Shown: one piece after another, positions 1 to 5,858 of the stretch | How positions within the stretch are numbered: position 1 is the stretch's first letter | Layout of the letters: the number at the start of each line of letters is the position of its first letter | NCBI GenBank assembly: GCA_949948825.1 | Contig: CATLIJ010000109.1 | Location: 1 to 7,785, forward strand | Length of the DNA: 7,785 nucleotides | Direction of reading: 5' to 3' | Origin: an uncultured Clostridiaceae bacterium | Lineage (GTDB): Bacteria > Bacillota > Clostridia > Lachnospirales > Lachnospiraceae | The notes under the pieces: generated by a model | Database searches by the model: none | The model's input: the letters and a program-made list of their open reading frames with translations, nothing else | What the model was told of the DNA's origin: nothing | Translations under genes and position numbers: made by a program

Positions 1-118
1 CTTGCACAATTTGTATTTTTATAATACAATGATGGCAGAGATTCGCAGTGCAATCGAAGAACACCGCTTTGCAGATTACAAAGCAAGAAAACTGAATGGA
101 ATGGTGGCGGAAGCTTGA
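1..118 (+). CDS. tgt: Queuine/preQ1 tRNA-guanine transglycosylase, C-terminal end (partial)
   Basis: Reading from base 2 gives 38 residues that begin LHNLYFYNTMMAEIRSAI and end in GMVAEA before a TGA at 116-118. The HNLYFYN...M..IR.A pattern is the typical C-terminal tail of bacterial Tgt, which swaps guanine for preQ1 at the wobble position of GUN-anticodon tRNAs. The 5' part of the gene, with the catalytic Asp and zinc site, lies outside the window. yajC follows after 34 nt on the same strand, which is the common tgt-yajC order. The call rests on this short tail plus the neighbour, so a strongly divergent Tgt paralogue cannot be excluded. Confidence 0.88.
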   Translation, partial: LHNLYFYNTMMAEIRSAIEEHRFADYKARKLNGMVAEA

Positions 119-152
119 TTTCTGCTGTACCTGGAAAAGAAGGAGGAAACTT

Positions 153-449
153 ATGTTAGCAGCAACACAAACCGGCGGAATGCCTGTCTCCCTGTTATTT
201 GGCTATATTATATTTTTTGTTGTCTTGATGTATTTTATGGCAATCCGTCCCCAGCAGAAAGAAAAGAAAAAGCGGGAAGAGCTGATGGCCAGCGTAGCCA
301 TCGGAGACACGGTGCTGACCAGCAGCGGTTTTTATGGAGTAATCATTGATATGACAGACGATACTGTGATTGTTGAATTCGGAAGTGACCGGCATTGCCG
401 GATTCCCATGCAAAAGGCCGCGATTGTGCAGGTGGAAAAGCCCCAGTAA
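153..449 (+). CDS. yajC: Preprotein translocase accessory subunit YajC
   Basis: This 98-residue protein has one membrane segment (about residues 10-30), then a basic stretch beginning RPQQKEKKKREEL and a compact soluble domain with GDTVLTSSGFYG. That is the family signature and the usual length. YajC is a single-span inner-membrane partner of SecDF that associates with the SecYEG translocon. The ATG at 153 is chosen because AGGAGG lies at 141-146, 6 nt upstream. An in-frame ATG at 96 would lie inside tgt, has no ribosome binding site and would add a non-conserved leader. The gene is probably co-transcribed with tgt. The usual next genes, secD and secF, are absent here; a yesL-type gene follows instead. 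Confidence 0.93.
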   Translation: MLAATQTGGMPVSLLFGYIIFFVVLMYFMAIRPQQKEKKKREELMASVAIGDTVLTSSGFYGVIIDMTDDTVIVEFGSDRHCRIPMQKAAIVQVEKPQ

Positions 450-455
450 ATGAAC

Positions 456-485
456 ATGACAGTCACTATGTCTTTTTACTATAAT
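456..485 (+). promoter_or_regulatory. Sigma-A-type promoter for the yesL-family gene
   Basis: ATGACA (456-461, 5/6 to the -35 consensus) and a perfect TATAAT (480-485) are separated by 18 bp just after the yajC stop codon. Transcription would start near 492, about 105 nt before the yesL-family ATG. The yesL gene therefore need not rely on read-through from tgt-yajC, and its leader would include the hairpin at 508-539. Confidence 0.6.
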
Positions 486-507
486 CTGCCAGAAAAACAG
501 CAACAAT

Positions 508-539
508 GGAGGGAGGGGACATGGAAAGCCCCTCCTTTC
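508..539 (+). terminator. Leader hairpin: weak terminator or attenuator
   Basis: The arms 508-518 and 529-539 form an 11-bp stem (seven central G/C-rich Watson-Crick pairs, two G-U pairs in the lower half) around a 10-nt loop. The 3' arm ends in TTTC rather than a clean U tract, so termination would be partial at best. It may end tgt-yajC transcripts, but it also lies downstream of the promoter at 456-485 and would then be in the yesL leader. Confidence 0.45.
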
Positions 540-596
540 TCTGATGTAATTCTTCTGTTTCCCCATTGTCTGCTATGTAAAGAAGGAGGATGAATC

Positions 597-1250
597 ATGT
601 TTTCAGAAATATTTAACTACGACAATCCTGTATGGCGTTTTATTGGTAAATTCTGCGATCTTTTAATCCTGAATATTCTCTGGATTCTGCTTTCTGTCCC
701 TGTGGTGACATCAGGAGCTGCCACTACGGCTGTGTATTATGTGACCCTGAAGCTGGTCCGGGACGAAGAAGGGCCTACCATCCGTTCCTTTTTTCGGTCT
801 TTTAAGGAAAATTTCCGTCAGGCAACCATACTCTGGCTGATTCTTCTGGCAGTGGGAGGTTTGCTGGCCTTTGATGTCTATTTCTTTTTCTTTATACAAA
901 AAGAACCGTCCCTGCTGAGGACAGCTATGATTGCAATTTTCGGCGGCTTTTTATTGCTTTACTGCTTTACTTCCTTATATGTCTTTCCCCTTCAGGCCCG
1001 GTTTTACAACCCCCTCCGGCGGACCTTATTCAATGCCCTGATTATGTCAGTCCGCCATCTGGTGTTTACCCTGGGAATGCTGGCAGCAGATGTGTTCCTG
1101 CTCCTTGCCGCTATATTTTTACTGCCAGTCTTGATGCCTTTGCTGGTACTGTTTGGTTTTCCCCTGATAGCTTTTATCAACTCTTATGTTTTGGTCAAAA
1201 TATTTGACCGGTACATGCCGCAGGAGGAGACATCTACTGCTGCTCCTTGA
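597..1250 (+). CDS. YesL-family (DUF624) integral membrane protein
   Basis: This is a 217-residue, strongly hydrophobic protein. The N-terminus MFSEIFNYDNPVWRFIGKF, followed by CDLLILNILWILLSVPVVTSG and then TTAVYYVTLKLVRDEEG, is the YesL/DUF624 signature. About five membrane segments are visible (roughly residues 19-45, 75-100, 105-130, 140-180 and 180-200). In Firmicutes the family often sits beside carbohydrate ABC transporters or polysaccharide-use genes, but its biochemical role is not established and no sugar gene is next to it here. The start is well supported: AGGAGG at 584-589 lies 7 nt before the ATG. The gene has its own predicted promoter at 456-485. Its last 17 bp overlap the convergent gntR gene, so antisense overlap of the two transcripts is likely. 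Confidence 0.85.
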   Translation: MFSEIFNYDNPVWRFIGKFCDLLILNILWILLSVPVVTSGAATTAVYYVTLKLVRDEEGPTIRSFFRSFKENFRQATILWLILLAVGGLLAFDVYFFFFIQKEPSLLRTAMIAIFGGFLLLYCFTSLYVFPLQARFYNPLRRTLFNALIMSVRHLVFTLGMLAADVFLLLAAIFLLPVLMPLLVLFGFPLIAFINSYVLVKIFDRYMPQEETSTAAP

Positions 1251-1908
1251 TATTTTTGGATACAGTGATCTCCTGATTGTCAATATGCTCCCGAATGGCG
1301 GACTTGGCCTCTGCCACCCGCCTTTCCTTTAATGCCCGGAGAATATGGTCATGCTCCACCACCAAAATCGGATGCTTGGCGGTATCTTTAATATATTCTA
1401 ACCGAAAGCGGTACATCTGCTCCTGAAGATTGTTTAAAATCTGTACCAGCCGGGAATTGCCGGTTCCCTGATAAATAATATCATGGTAGCGTTCGTCTGT
1501 CTCTGCAATGGTCATTAAATCCCCGCCTTCAATGGCTTCGCGAAAAGCTTCCTGAGCCCTTTCCAGATCAGCCATAGCCTCCTCCTCCATCCGCTGACAG
1601 GCAAGCTCCGTGGCAAGCTCTTCCATGGAGCGCCGGACCTCCAGCACTTCTCTTAAGCTTTTCTCGGAAATACGGGCAACCTCTGCCCCCTTTCTCGGAA
1701 TCATCAGCACAAGGCCCTCCAGCTCCAGCTTACGGATCGCCTCACGAATCGGGGTGCGGCTGACTCCCAGCCGGTCTGCCAGCTGAATCTCCATCAGCCT
1801 CTCCCCTGGCTCCAGCTCTCCTTTTAAAATCGCCTGACGCAGAGTGTTAAATACCACATCCCGCAAGGGCAGATATTCGTTCATATTTACTTTCAGTTCA
1901 TGTATCAT
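1234..1908 (-). CDS. GntR-family transcriptional regulator, FCD (FadR) subfamily
   Basis: The protein has 224 residues. An N-terminal winged helix-turn-helix (about 14-80) carries the family signature GERLMEIQLADRLGVSRTPI followed by REAIRKLELEGLV. A helical FCD effector domain (about 85-215) follows. The likely metal-ligand set of FCD domains is visible: D138 and H142 in DERYH, H186 in EHDHI and H208 in REHID. Such proteins usually act as dimeric regulators released by small organic acids; the effector here is unknown. The ATG at 1908 is preceded by AAGGAG, with AGGAG at 1917-1921. ispE ends only 15 nt upstream on the same strand, so the two form an operon. The gene probably reports on, or self-limits, this operon through the palindromes at 2885-2912. 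Its 3' end overlaps the convergent yesL-family gene by 17 bp. Confidence 0.92.
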   Translation of the reverse strand: MIHELKVNMNEYLPLRDVVFNTLRQAILKGELEPGERLMEIQLADRLGVSRTPIREAIRKLELEGLVLMIPRKGAEVARISEKSLREVLEVRRSMEELATELACQRMEEEAMADLERAQEAFREAIEGGDLMTIAETDERYHDIIYQGTGNSRLVQILNNLQEQMYRFRLEYIKDTAKHPILVVEHDHILRALKERRVAEAKSAIREHIDNQEITVSKNIKEQQ

Positions 1909-1923
1909 GAGAAATTCTCCTTT

Positions 1924-2847
1924 TTATCCAATCCTGTTGCCCTCCAGCCCTTCGGCCAAGCTTTTCGTGTTGTAAAAATTCGTCAGATAAACCTGTTTTG
2001 CCAGCTTTGAGTCACTTCCGGACCGCAGCTCCTCAAATGCCTTTTCTGCTGCCGCCGGATTGGTGAACAGGCCAAATACCGTAGGCCCGCTTCCGCTCAT
2101 CAAAGAACCAACCGCCCCATACGCAAGCATTTTATCCTTAAGAGACTGAATCACCGGATATTCGCGGACTGTGACAGTCTCCAGCACATTCCCAAGACAT
2201 CCGGCGATCTCATAGATATCCTGGTTTTCAATACCAGAAAGGATTCCGTCAATATTGGGATGCTGTTCCGGCCTTAGCTCATTTGCATGGAGATTGGCAT
2301 ATACAAAACGGGTGGAAACATTAACTCCCGGCTTGGCAATCAGCACCTGGCACTGAGGCACCGGAGGCAGAGGGGTCAGAATCTCTCCGATTCCCTCGGA
2401 AAGGGCTGTACCGCGCAATATACAGTATGGCACATCTGCGCCGATCTTTAGGCCCCGCTCCATCAGCTGTTCTGTAGTCAGCTCCAAACGGAACATTTTG
2501 TTCATGCCAAAAAGCACAGCAGCCGCGTCACTGCTGCCTCCCGCCATTCCTGCTGATACGGGAATAAATTTCTTAAGGCGGATGGATACTCCCTCTGTGA
2601 TGGAAAATTCATCCATCAGCATTCGGGCCGCCTTATATACCAAATTATTTTCATTGGTAGGAAGATAAAACAGGTTTGTCTCAATCCGGATTCCTGGCTG
2701 TTCCTCCCGAATCAAATCAATTCTGTCAAAAATCCTTACAGTCTGCATGATCATCCGGACCTGATGATAACCGTCGTCCCGTCTTCCAAGAACATCCAGG
2801 CCCAGATTTATTTTGCCATAAGCCTTCAAGCTGAGATGCTTGATCAT
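1924..2847 (-). CDS. ispE: 4-diphosphocytidyl-2-C-methyl-D-erythritol kinase
   Basis: IspE phosphorylates CDP-methylerythritol with ATP in the cytoplasmic MEP pathway to IPP/DMAPP. The 307 residues show all GHMP-kinase motifs: KAYGKINLGLDVLGRRDDGYH at the N-terminus (Lys12 in the substrate site), the ATP-binding glycine loop PVSAGMAGGSSDAAA (96-110), GADVPY with the probable catalytic Asp138, and MSGSGPTVFG near 250-259. Length is normal for the family. The start is set at 2847 (MIKHLSL...), with AAAGGAG about 11 nt upstream. An in-frame ATG at 2874 would add nine non-conserved residues, has no ribosome binding site and lies close to the presumed operator. The gene is first in an operon with a GntR regulator. 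In Bacillus ispE is instead followed by purR. Confidence 0.96.
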   Translation of the reverse strand: MIKHLSLKAYGKINLGLDVLGRRDDGYHQVRMIMQTVRIFDRIDLIREEQPGIRIETNLFYLPTNENNLVYKAARMLMDEFSITEGVSIRLKKFIPVSAGMAGGSSDAAAVLFGMNKMFRLELTTEQLMERGLKIGADVPYCILRGTALSEGIGEILTPLPPVPQCQVLIAKPGVNVSTRFVYANLHANELRPEQHPNIDGILSGIENQDIYEIAGCLGNVLETVTVREYPVIQSLKDKMLAYGAVGSLMSGSGPTVFGLFTNPAAAEKAFEELRSGSDSKLAKQVYLTNFYNTKSLAEGLEGNRIG

Positions 2848-2884
2848 ATTCTGCTGCTCTCCTTTGTTTTGCATATTGTATTTT

Positions 2885-2912
2885 GTATATTGAAGACAAT
2901 ATACTGTATATT
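2885..2912 (-). promoter_or_regulatory. Overlapping palindromic operator at the ispE promoter
   Basis: Two perfect palindromes share an arm. GTATATTG (2885-2892) and CAATATAC (2897-2904) flank a 4-nt spacer. AATATAC (2898-2904) and GTATATT (2906-2912) flank a single T. TGTATATT also recurs as a direct repeat exactly 21 bp apart (2884-2891 and 2905-2912), about two helical turns, and another TGTAT is at 2877-2881. The cluster covers part of the -10 box and the expected start point, a good place for repression. The product of the downstream gntR gene is the obvious candidate binder; this is inference. Confidence 0.6.
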
Positions 2913-2937
2913 ATAGACATAAAAATAAAAAAAGCAA
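2910..2937 (-). promoter_or_regulatory. Promoter of the ispE-gntR operon
   Basis: On the minus strand a perfect TATAAT (2910-2915) is preceded, after 16 bp, by TTGCTT (2932-2937), a weak -35. The spacer is a T-rich tract. The predicted start is near 2903, about 55 nt before the ispE ATG, and lies inside the palindromic cluster at 2885-2912. Confidence 0.6.
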
Positions 2938-2988
2938 GAGTTTTGTAGTTTTTTAGGGGATATTTTGTTACTGTTCACGGGGGTGTGA

Positions 2989-3017
2989 TTGATAAAAGAC
3001 AGGATTTATGATAAAAT
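2989..3017 (+). promoter_or_regulatory. Sigma-A-type promoter for the acyltransferase gene
   Basis: TTGATA (2989-2994) and TAAAAT (3012-3017), each 5/6 to consensus, are separated by the ideal 17 bp. Transcription would start near 3024, about 66 nt before the ATG at 3090. It diverges from the ispE promoter, with about 50 bp between the two -35 boxes. Confidence 0.6.
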
Positions 3018-3089
3018 GATACGGAAATCTTTGACAAAGAAGCTTGCCAATTTAGCCCCGTGAATTGAAACTATTTTTGAGGAAATGAA

Positions 3090-4133
3090 ATGCAGGATAA
3101 TCTGTTTCGAAATAAAGTCACATGGTTTTCGTTTTTCTTCAGCCTGCTGGTAATATGGGTTCATTCTTATAATATTGAGCTTCATCAGGCAATCTCTCCA
3201 GATATGGAAATTGTTTATCGTGTGGAGCATGCCATTGGAGAGGGACTGGGGCAGATTGCTGTTCCTGGGTTCTTTTTCATATCCGGCTATCTGTTTTTCC
3301 GCAATTTCACCTGGAAAAAACTGCCCCAAAAGTGGGGACACCGGATTCGAAGCGTACTGATTCCCTATATTGTGTGGAATTTTCTTTATTATATTGGATA
3401 TGTGGCAGGAAGCCATCTTCCCTGGTTCCAAGAGCTGATCGGAAAGGGAGTGATTCCCTTTCAGCTTTCCACGGCCATAGATGCCATCATCTTTTTTCGC
3501 TATAATTATGTGTTCTGGTATCTGTTTCAGTTAATTTTGTTAATCGGAATTGCTCCGCTTTTATATCTGTTTCTCCAGTTTCCCCTGGGCCGGATTTTCT
3601 TAGTGGGCTGGGCATGGATAACCGTGATTTTCCATAAAAATGTACCTGTTATCAATGGAGATGCTATGATTTACTTTGTCACGGCCGGAGCCCTGGCTTT
3701 GGGAATGGCTCCCTGGGCAGAGGAACGCAGGGAAGGGAATCAACGGCTGCAAATCATTGTGGGAATTGGCACTGTAACAGGAGCAGTCCTTGTGTACTGG
3801 CTTTCGGTTTCTAAAAATTCCATGCCCCTTCATCTCCTTTGCCGCCTGATGGCAGTCATTGGCCTTTGGACAGCGGTTCCGGGAAAATGCCTGCCAGAAG
3901 CAAAGGAATTTATGAAATACAACTTTTTCTTATATGCAGTCCATTTTGTTTTTGCCCGGTTTATCAATAAAGCCCTTGTCCGTATCGTTCCGGGGATACT
4001 GACAAAGCCAGTTCTTTTGATGCTCCTATATCTGGCCATGCCGGCTTTCATTGTGGCAATGGTTGCCCCTTTGGGAAAAGAACTGAAAAAGCGGGCTCCG
4101 GTTCTGTGGAGCATTCTGAACGGAGGACGATAA
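3090..4133 (+). CDS. Acyltransferase-3 family integral membrane protein
   Basis: The protein has 347 residues and about ten hydrophobic segments. Family marks are a His in the first membrane segment (H25, in LLVIWVHSYN), the block VPGFFFISGYLFF (58-70), RIRSVLIPYIVWNFLYY (about 85-101), and a late FFLYAVHFVF with H285. Members such as OafA, WecH and YrhL move acetyl or other acyl groups onto surface sugars, lipids or peptidoglycan, using the first His as a catalytic residue. The extracellular SGNH domain of OafA-type enzymes is absent, so this is the short, single-domain form. The substrate cannot be deduced: no glycan genes flank it. The start is supported by GAGGA at 3079-3083, 6 nt upstream. 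It appears monocistronic, with its own promoter and a terminator directly after the stop codon. Confidence 0.85.
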   Translation: MQDNLFRNKVTWFSFFFSLLVIWVHSYNIELHQAISPDMEIVYRVEHAIGEGLGQIAVPGFFFISGYLFFRNFTWKKLPQKWGHRIRSVLIPYIVWNFLYYIGYVAGSHLPWFQELIGKGVIPFQLSTAIDAIIFFRYNYVFWYLFQLILLIGIAPLLYLFLQFPLGRIFLVGWAWITVIFHKNVPVINGDAMIYFVTAGALALGMAPWAEERREGNQRLQIIVGIGTVTGAVLVYWLSVSKNSMPLHLLCRLMAVIGLWTAVPGKCLPEAKEFMKYNFFLYAVHFVFARFINKALVRIVPGILTKPVLLMLLYLAMPAFIVAMVAPLGKELKKRAPVLWSILNGGR

Positions 4134-4191
4134 AAAATGGACATTTCCTGCAGGAAACATCCCTGCAGGAAACATCCATCCTTTATTTTTT
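4132..4191. terminator. Bidirectional intrinsic terminator between convergent genes
   Basis: TTTCCTGCAGG (4144-4154) pairs perfectly with CCTGCAGGAAA (4162-4172) around a 7-nt loop. After a 2-nt mismatch, ATGGA (4137-4141) pairs with TCCAT (4175-4179). TTTATTTTTT (4182-4191) supplies the U tract for the plus strand and the A run at 4132-4137 supplies one for the minus strand. It would end both the acyltransferase transcript and the sigma-sipW-tasA-like transcript. Confidence 0.78.
4147..4176 (+). repeat. 15-bp perfect tandem repeat inside the terminator
   Basis: CCTGCAGGAAACATC occurs twice head to tail (4147-4161 and 4162-4176). Each unit contains the self-complementary CCTGCAGG. The duplication itself creates the terminator stem, since unit 1 can pair with unit 2 because its core is palindromic. 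Confidence 0.85.
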
Positions 4192-4201
4192 GGTTGGTCA
4201 T

Positions 4202-4933
4202 TTAATGTCCGGACTGATTGTCATAAGCTCTCCAGGCTTCTTCCGGACTGTTAAAGCCGCCGGACTGAATTGCTTTGAAATTCACATCAATAAACTCCAG
4301 ATCTCCGTCAATCTGTCCTCCGACCACATTGGCAAAGGTGACCGTGTCAAACAAAGCCGGAATATCATGGCCAGCAGGCACCGGAATCTCTCTCCATCCG
4401 CCTCCTGTGTACATGTATTCATAAATGTAGTATCCGTTCTCCTCTACCGGATAGCCGGAAACCAAGGACATACCAGACTCCCAGTTTACATCATAAGTAA
4501 ACAACTGAGTATCTGTGGCCTCGCCGCCGTTTAACAGATATCCGTCCTCATCCGCAATGATAATCTCCGCTGCCGGAATTTTCACTACCATTCTCACATA
4601 GGCGTCGTTTTTGCTGTTGTTTTTGATTGCCGGGTTTTTGGGAATCACTTTCCCTGCGTACATATCCTCTGCCTGTTTGATTCCAAGAGCATTGGAGGGA
4701 GAGGCGTCGGAGGGAGTTGCATTGGACGGAGTTGCATAGCTTCCGTCGGGCTGCTCGCCGTCCCAGTCGCTTTCGTACAGGTTGAAATCCACACTGCCTA
4801 CGGTAAACTGGTTTTTGGCGGACTCGTAATCGGTCATATAAGCCAGGGTTCCGCCCAGGCTTAAAATGGCAATCAGGGCGACTGCAGCAAACAATTTGAT
4901 TTTGTTTCTGGTCTTTTTTGTTGTATTCTCCAT
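4202..4933 (-). CDS. TasA/camelysin-like secreted protein with SipW-type signal peptide
   Basis: This 243-residue exported protein starts with a Lys-rich n-region and a hydrophobic core (about 14-28). LGGTLAYMTDYESAKNQF and TVGSVDFNLYE follow, which is the SipW-dependent signal and mature start found in TasA, CotN and camelysin proteins. Cleavage is expected near Ala31. A low-complexity linker of three ATPSN-like units (67-81) leads into a beta-rich domain with IPKNPAIKNNSKNDAYVRM, a motif shared by the family. TasA-type proteins form extracellular fibres or surface layers; camelysins are annotated as M73 peptidases, but no classical zinc motif is visible. The start at 4933 is preceded by AGGAGG (4943-4948). 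The gene lies 38 nt after the sipW stop and ends at the bidirectional terminator, so it is last in the cluster. A structural or surface role is the best guess. Confidence 0.85.
   Translation of the reverse strand: MENTTKKTRNKIKLFAAVALIAILSLGGTLAYMTDYESAKNQFTVGSVDFNLYESDWDGEQPDGSYATPSNATPSDASPSNALGIKQAEDMYAGKVIPKNPAIKNNSKNDAYVRMVVKIPAAEIIIADEDGYLLNGGEATDTQLFTYDVNWESGMSLVSGYPVEENGYYIYEYMYTGGGWREIPVPAGHDIPALFDTVTFANVVGGQIDGDLEFIDVNFKAIQSGGFNSPEEAWRAYDNQSGH
4691..4735 (-). repeat. Three 15-bp in-frame repeats encoding ATPSN-like units
   Basis: Three consecutive 15-bp units (4721-4735, 4706-4720, 4691-4705) encode ATPSN, ATPSD and ASPSN. They are similar but not identical at DNA level. They form a flexible Pro/Ser/Thr/Asn linker just after the signal-peptide region of the TasA-like protein and could change copy number without shifting the frame. 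Confidence 0.85.
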
Positions 4934-4971
4934 ACATACATACCTCCTGTTTTTGTTTAATAAAATTTATG

Positions 4972-5370
4972 TCAACGAAGCAGCAGATAACCGATCTCCG
5001 GAATGTGAAACCGTACCTTGCCCAGAATGGCATCAAAGGGAACCGGCGCCGGATCGTGTACCTGATTGGCGTCTCCTTTGGTAGTAACAGAGCCACCTGC
5101 CTGATCTACATACACAATCCTGTGAGTGACCATCACATCTCCAGTAGAAAAACTCACAATATCTCCCTGTTGTATGGGCTCGTCCTCTCCATAAGGTTTG
5201 ACATAAACAACGCTTCCTGCTGTAATGGCAGGCTCCATACTGCTGCTCTTTACCACATAGGCCTTCATGTGGAACACTCCCGGGAGCCACACTGCGGCTG
5301 CCAAAAGAAGAGCTGCTGCTAAAATAAGGTTTACGAGCCACCGAAAAAGATGTTGTATTGTTTTCTTCAT
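4972..5370 (-). CDS. sipW: SipW-type (ER-type) signal peptidase I, short form
   Basis: The 132-residue enzyme has one N-terminal membrane segment (about 12-33) and the S26B catalytic set: Ser44 in KSSSMEPAI, His83 in VTHRIV and Asp100 in TKGDAN. A His replaces the Lys of ordinary bacterial signal peptidases, as in B. subtilis SipW and the eukaryotic SEC11. It would cleave the TasA-like pre-protein encoded next. The ATG at 5370 is preferred because AGGAGG lies at 5378-5383, 7 nt away; an in-frame ATG at 5394 has no ribosome binding site. The protein stops right after GKVRFHIPEIGYLLLR, so the C-terminal membrane helix of B. subtilis SipW (about 190 residues) is missing. No continuation is present, as the next gene starts 38 nt later. 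Active residues are all present, so the enzyme is probably functional. Confidence 0.88.
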   Translation of the reverse strand: MKKTIQHLFRWLVNLILAAALLLAAAVWLPGVFHMKAYVVKSSSMEPAITAGSVVYVKPYGEDEPIQQGDIVSFSTGDVMVTHRIVYVDQAGGSVTTKGDANQVHDPAPVPFDAILGKVRFHIPEIGYLLLR

Positions 5371-5403
5371 GTTATCTCCTCCTCTACTATTCATCCGTTA
5401 AAT

Positions 5404-5417
5404 CGAACGTATGTACG
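5404..5417. promoter_or_regulatory. Imperfect LexA-like inverted repeat between the sigma-like gene and sipW
   Basis: CGAACGTATGTACG fits the Gram-positive LexA pattern CGAAC-N4-GTTCG except for one base in the right arm, and it is flanked by AAT/ATT. It lies directly before the sigma-like gene's stop codon (5419-5421, read on the minus strand) in the gap to sipW. No good promoter overlaps it, so function is uncertain. Confidence 0.3.
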
Positions 5418-5418
5418 A

Positions 5419-5826
5419 TTATTTTTCCATTTTTTTCCGAAGTTTTTTCAAAATCTTCTGATGACGTGCCTGAAGGGTGGTCACAGGTATCTTTTTTGCT
5501 CTGGCATAGGCGCGGAGAGAATCTTCATATACATACAGACGGCAAAGAAGCTCCTGTTCTCCTTCTGTCAGCTCACCCATAGCTTTTTTCAGCATTTCCA
5601 AAAGCCAGTGCCGCTCTGCCATATCCTCTACAGACTCTGCTTTTGGATCTGCAAACAAATCACAGCCATTTAGTTCCTCTGTGTCCAGGGCATCATAGAA
5701 AAAGGTTTTGTTTTTGCTGTCGCTTTCCCTGAAATACCGTTCCTTTCTGGCGCCCTGGCAGTAAACCTTGTAGATTTCTTCTGAGACCGGAACCTGCATG
5801 TCCCGGATTTTAATGTAATAGTCCAT
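5419..5826 (-). CDS. Small sigma-70-like protein (region 4 helix-turn-helix)
   Basis: The 135-residue protein opens with MDYYIKIRDMQVPVSEEIYK, a start shared by small sigma-70-like regulators of Firmicutes that are frequent on mobile elements and in accessory clusters. An acidic middle (DALDTEELNGCDLFADPKAE) follows, then a region-4-like segment (about 75-130) with a predicted helix-turn-helix around DSLRAYARAKKIPVTTLQAR and a basic tail. No region 2 is visible, so it may be a promoter-binding accessory factor rather than a full sigma factor. The ATG at 5826 is chosen because AAAGGA (5833-5838) lies just upstream; an in-frame ATG at 5877 would add 17 non-conserved residues. sipW follows 48 nt downstream with no terminator between, so it is probably the first gene of the cluster and may control it. 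No clear sigma-A promoter is seen upstream. Confidence 0.8.
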   Translation of the reverse strand: MDYYIKIRDMQVPVSEEIYKVYCQGARKERYFRESDSKNKTFFYDALDTEELNGCDLFADPKAESVEDMAERHWLLEMLKKAMGELTEGEQELLCRLYVYEDSLRAYARAKKIPVTTLQARHQKILKKLRKKMEK

Positions 5827-5858
5827 AACAATTCCTTTCTGTTTGTTTTTGCTAGTGC

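Noticed and set aside
195..566. Minus-strand ORF opposite yajC
   Set aside because: It is a shadow of a clear yajC gene, with no ribosome binding site and an unstructured Pro/His-rich product.
450..593. Possible 47-residue plus-strand ORF starting directly after yajC
   Set aside because: No ribosome binding site precedes its ATGs, it spans the predicted promoter and hairpin, and the product resembles nothing recognisable.
1909..1919. Palindrome GAGAAATTCTC as a GntR operator
   Set aside because: It overlaps the gntR ribosome binding site inside an operon and is short enough to be chance; the sites at 2885-2912 are much stronger.
3031..3036. Perfect TTGACA before the acyltransferase as a -35 box
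   Set aside because: No acceptable -10 lies 16-18 bp downstream; the pair at 2989-3017 is far better.
4106..4534. Plus-strand ORF across the terminator and the tasA-like gene
   Set aside because: It overlaps the acyltransferase end, the terminator and the antisense of a well-supported gene, and has no family features.
4548..5096. Minus-strand 182-codon frame over sipW and the tasA-like gene
   Set aside because: It is the alternate frame of two recognisable genes; the product is Arg/Gln-rich shadow sequence.
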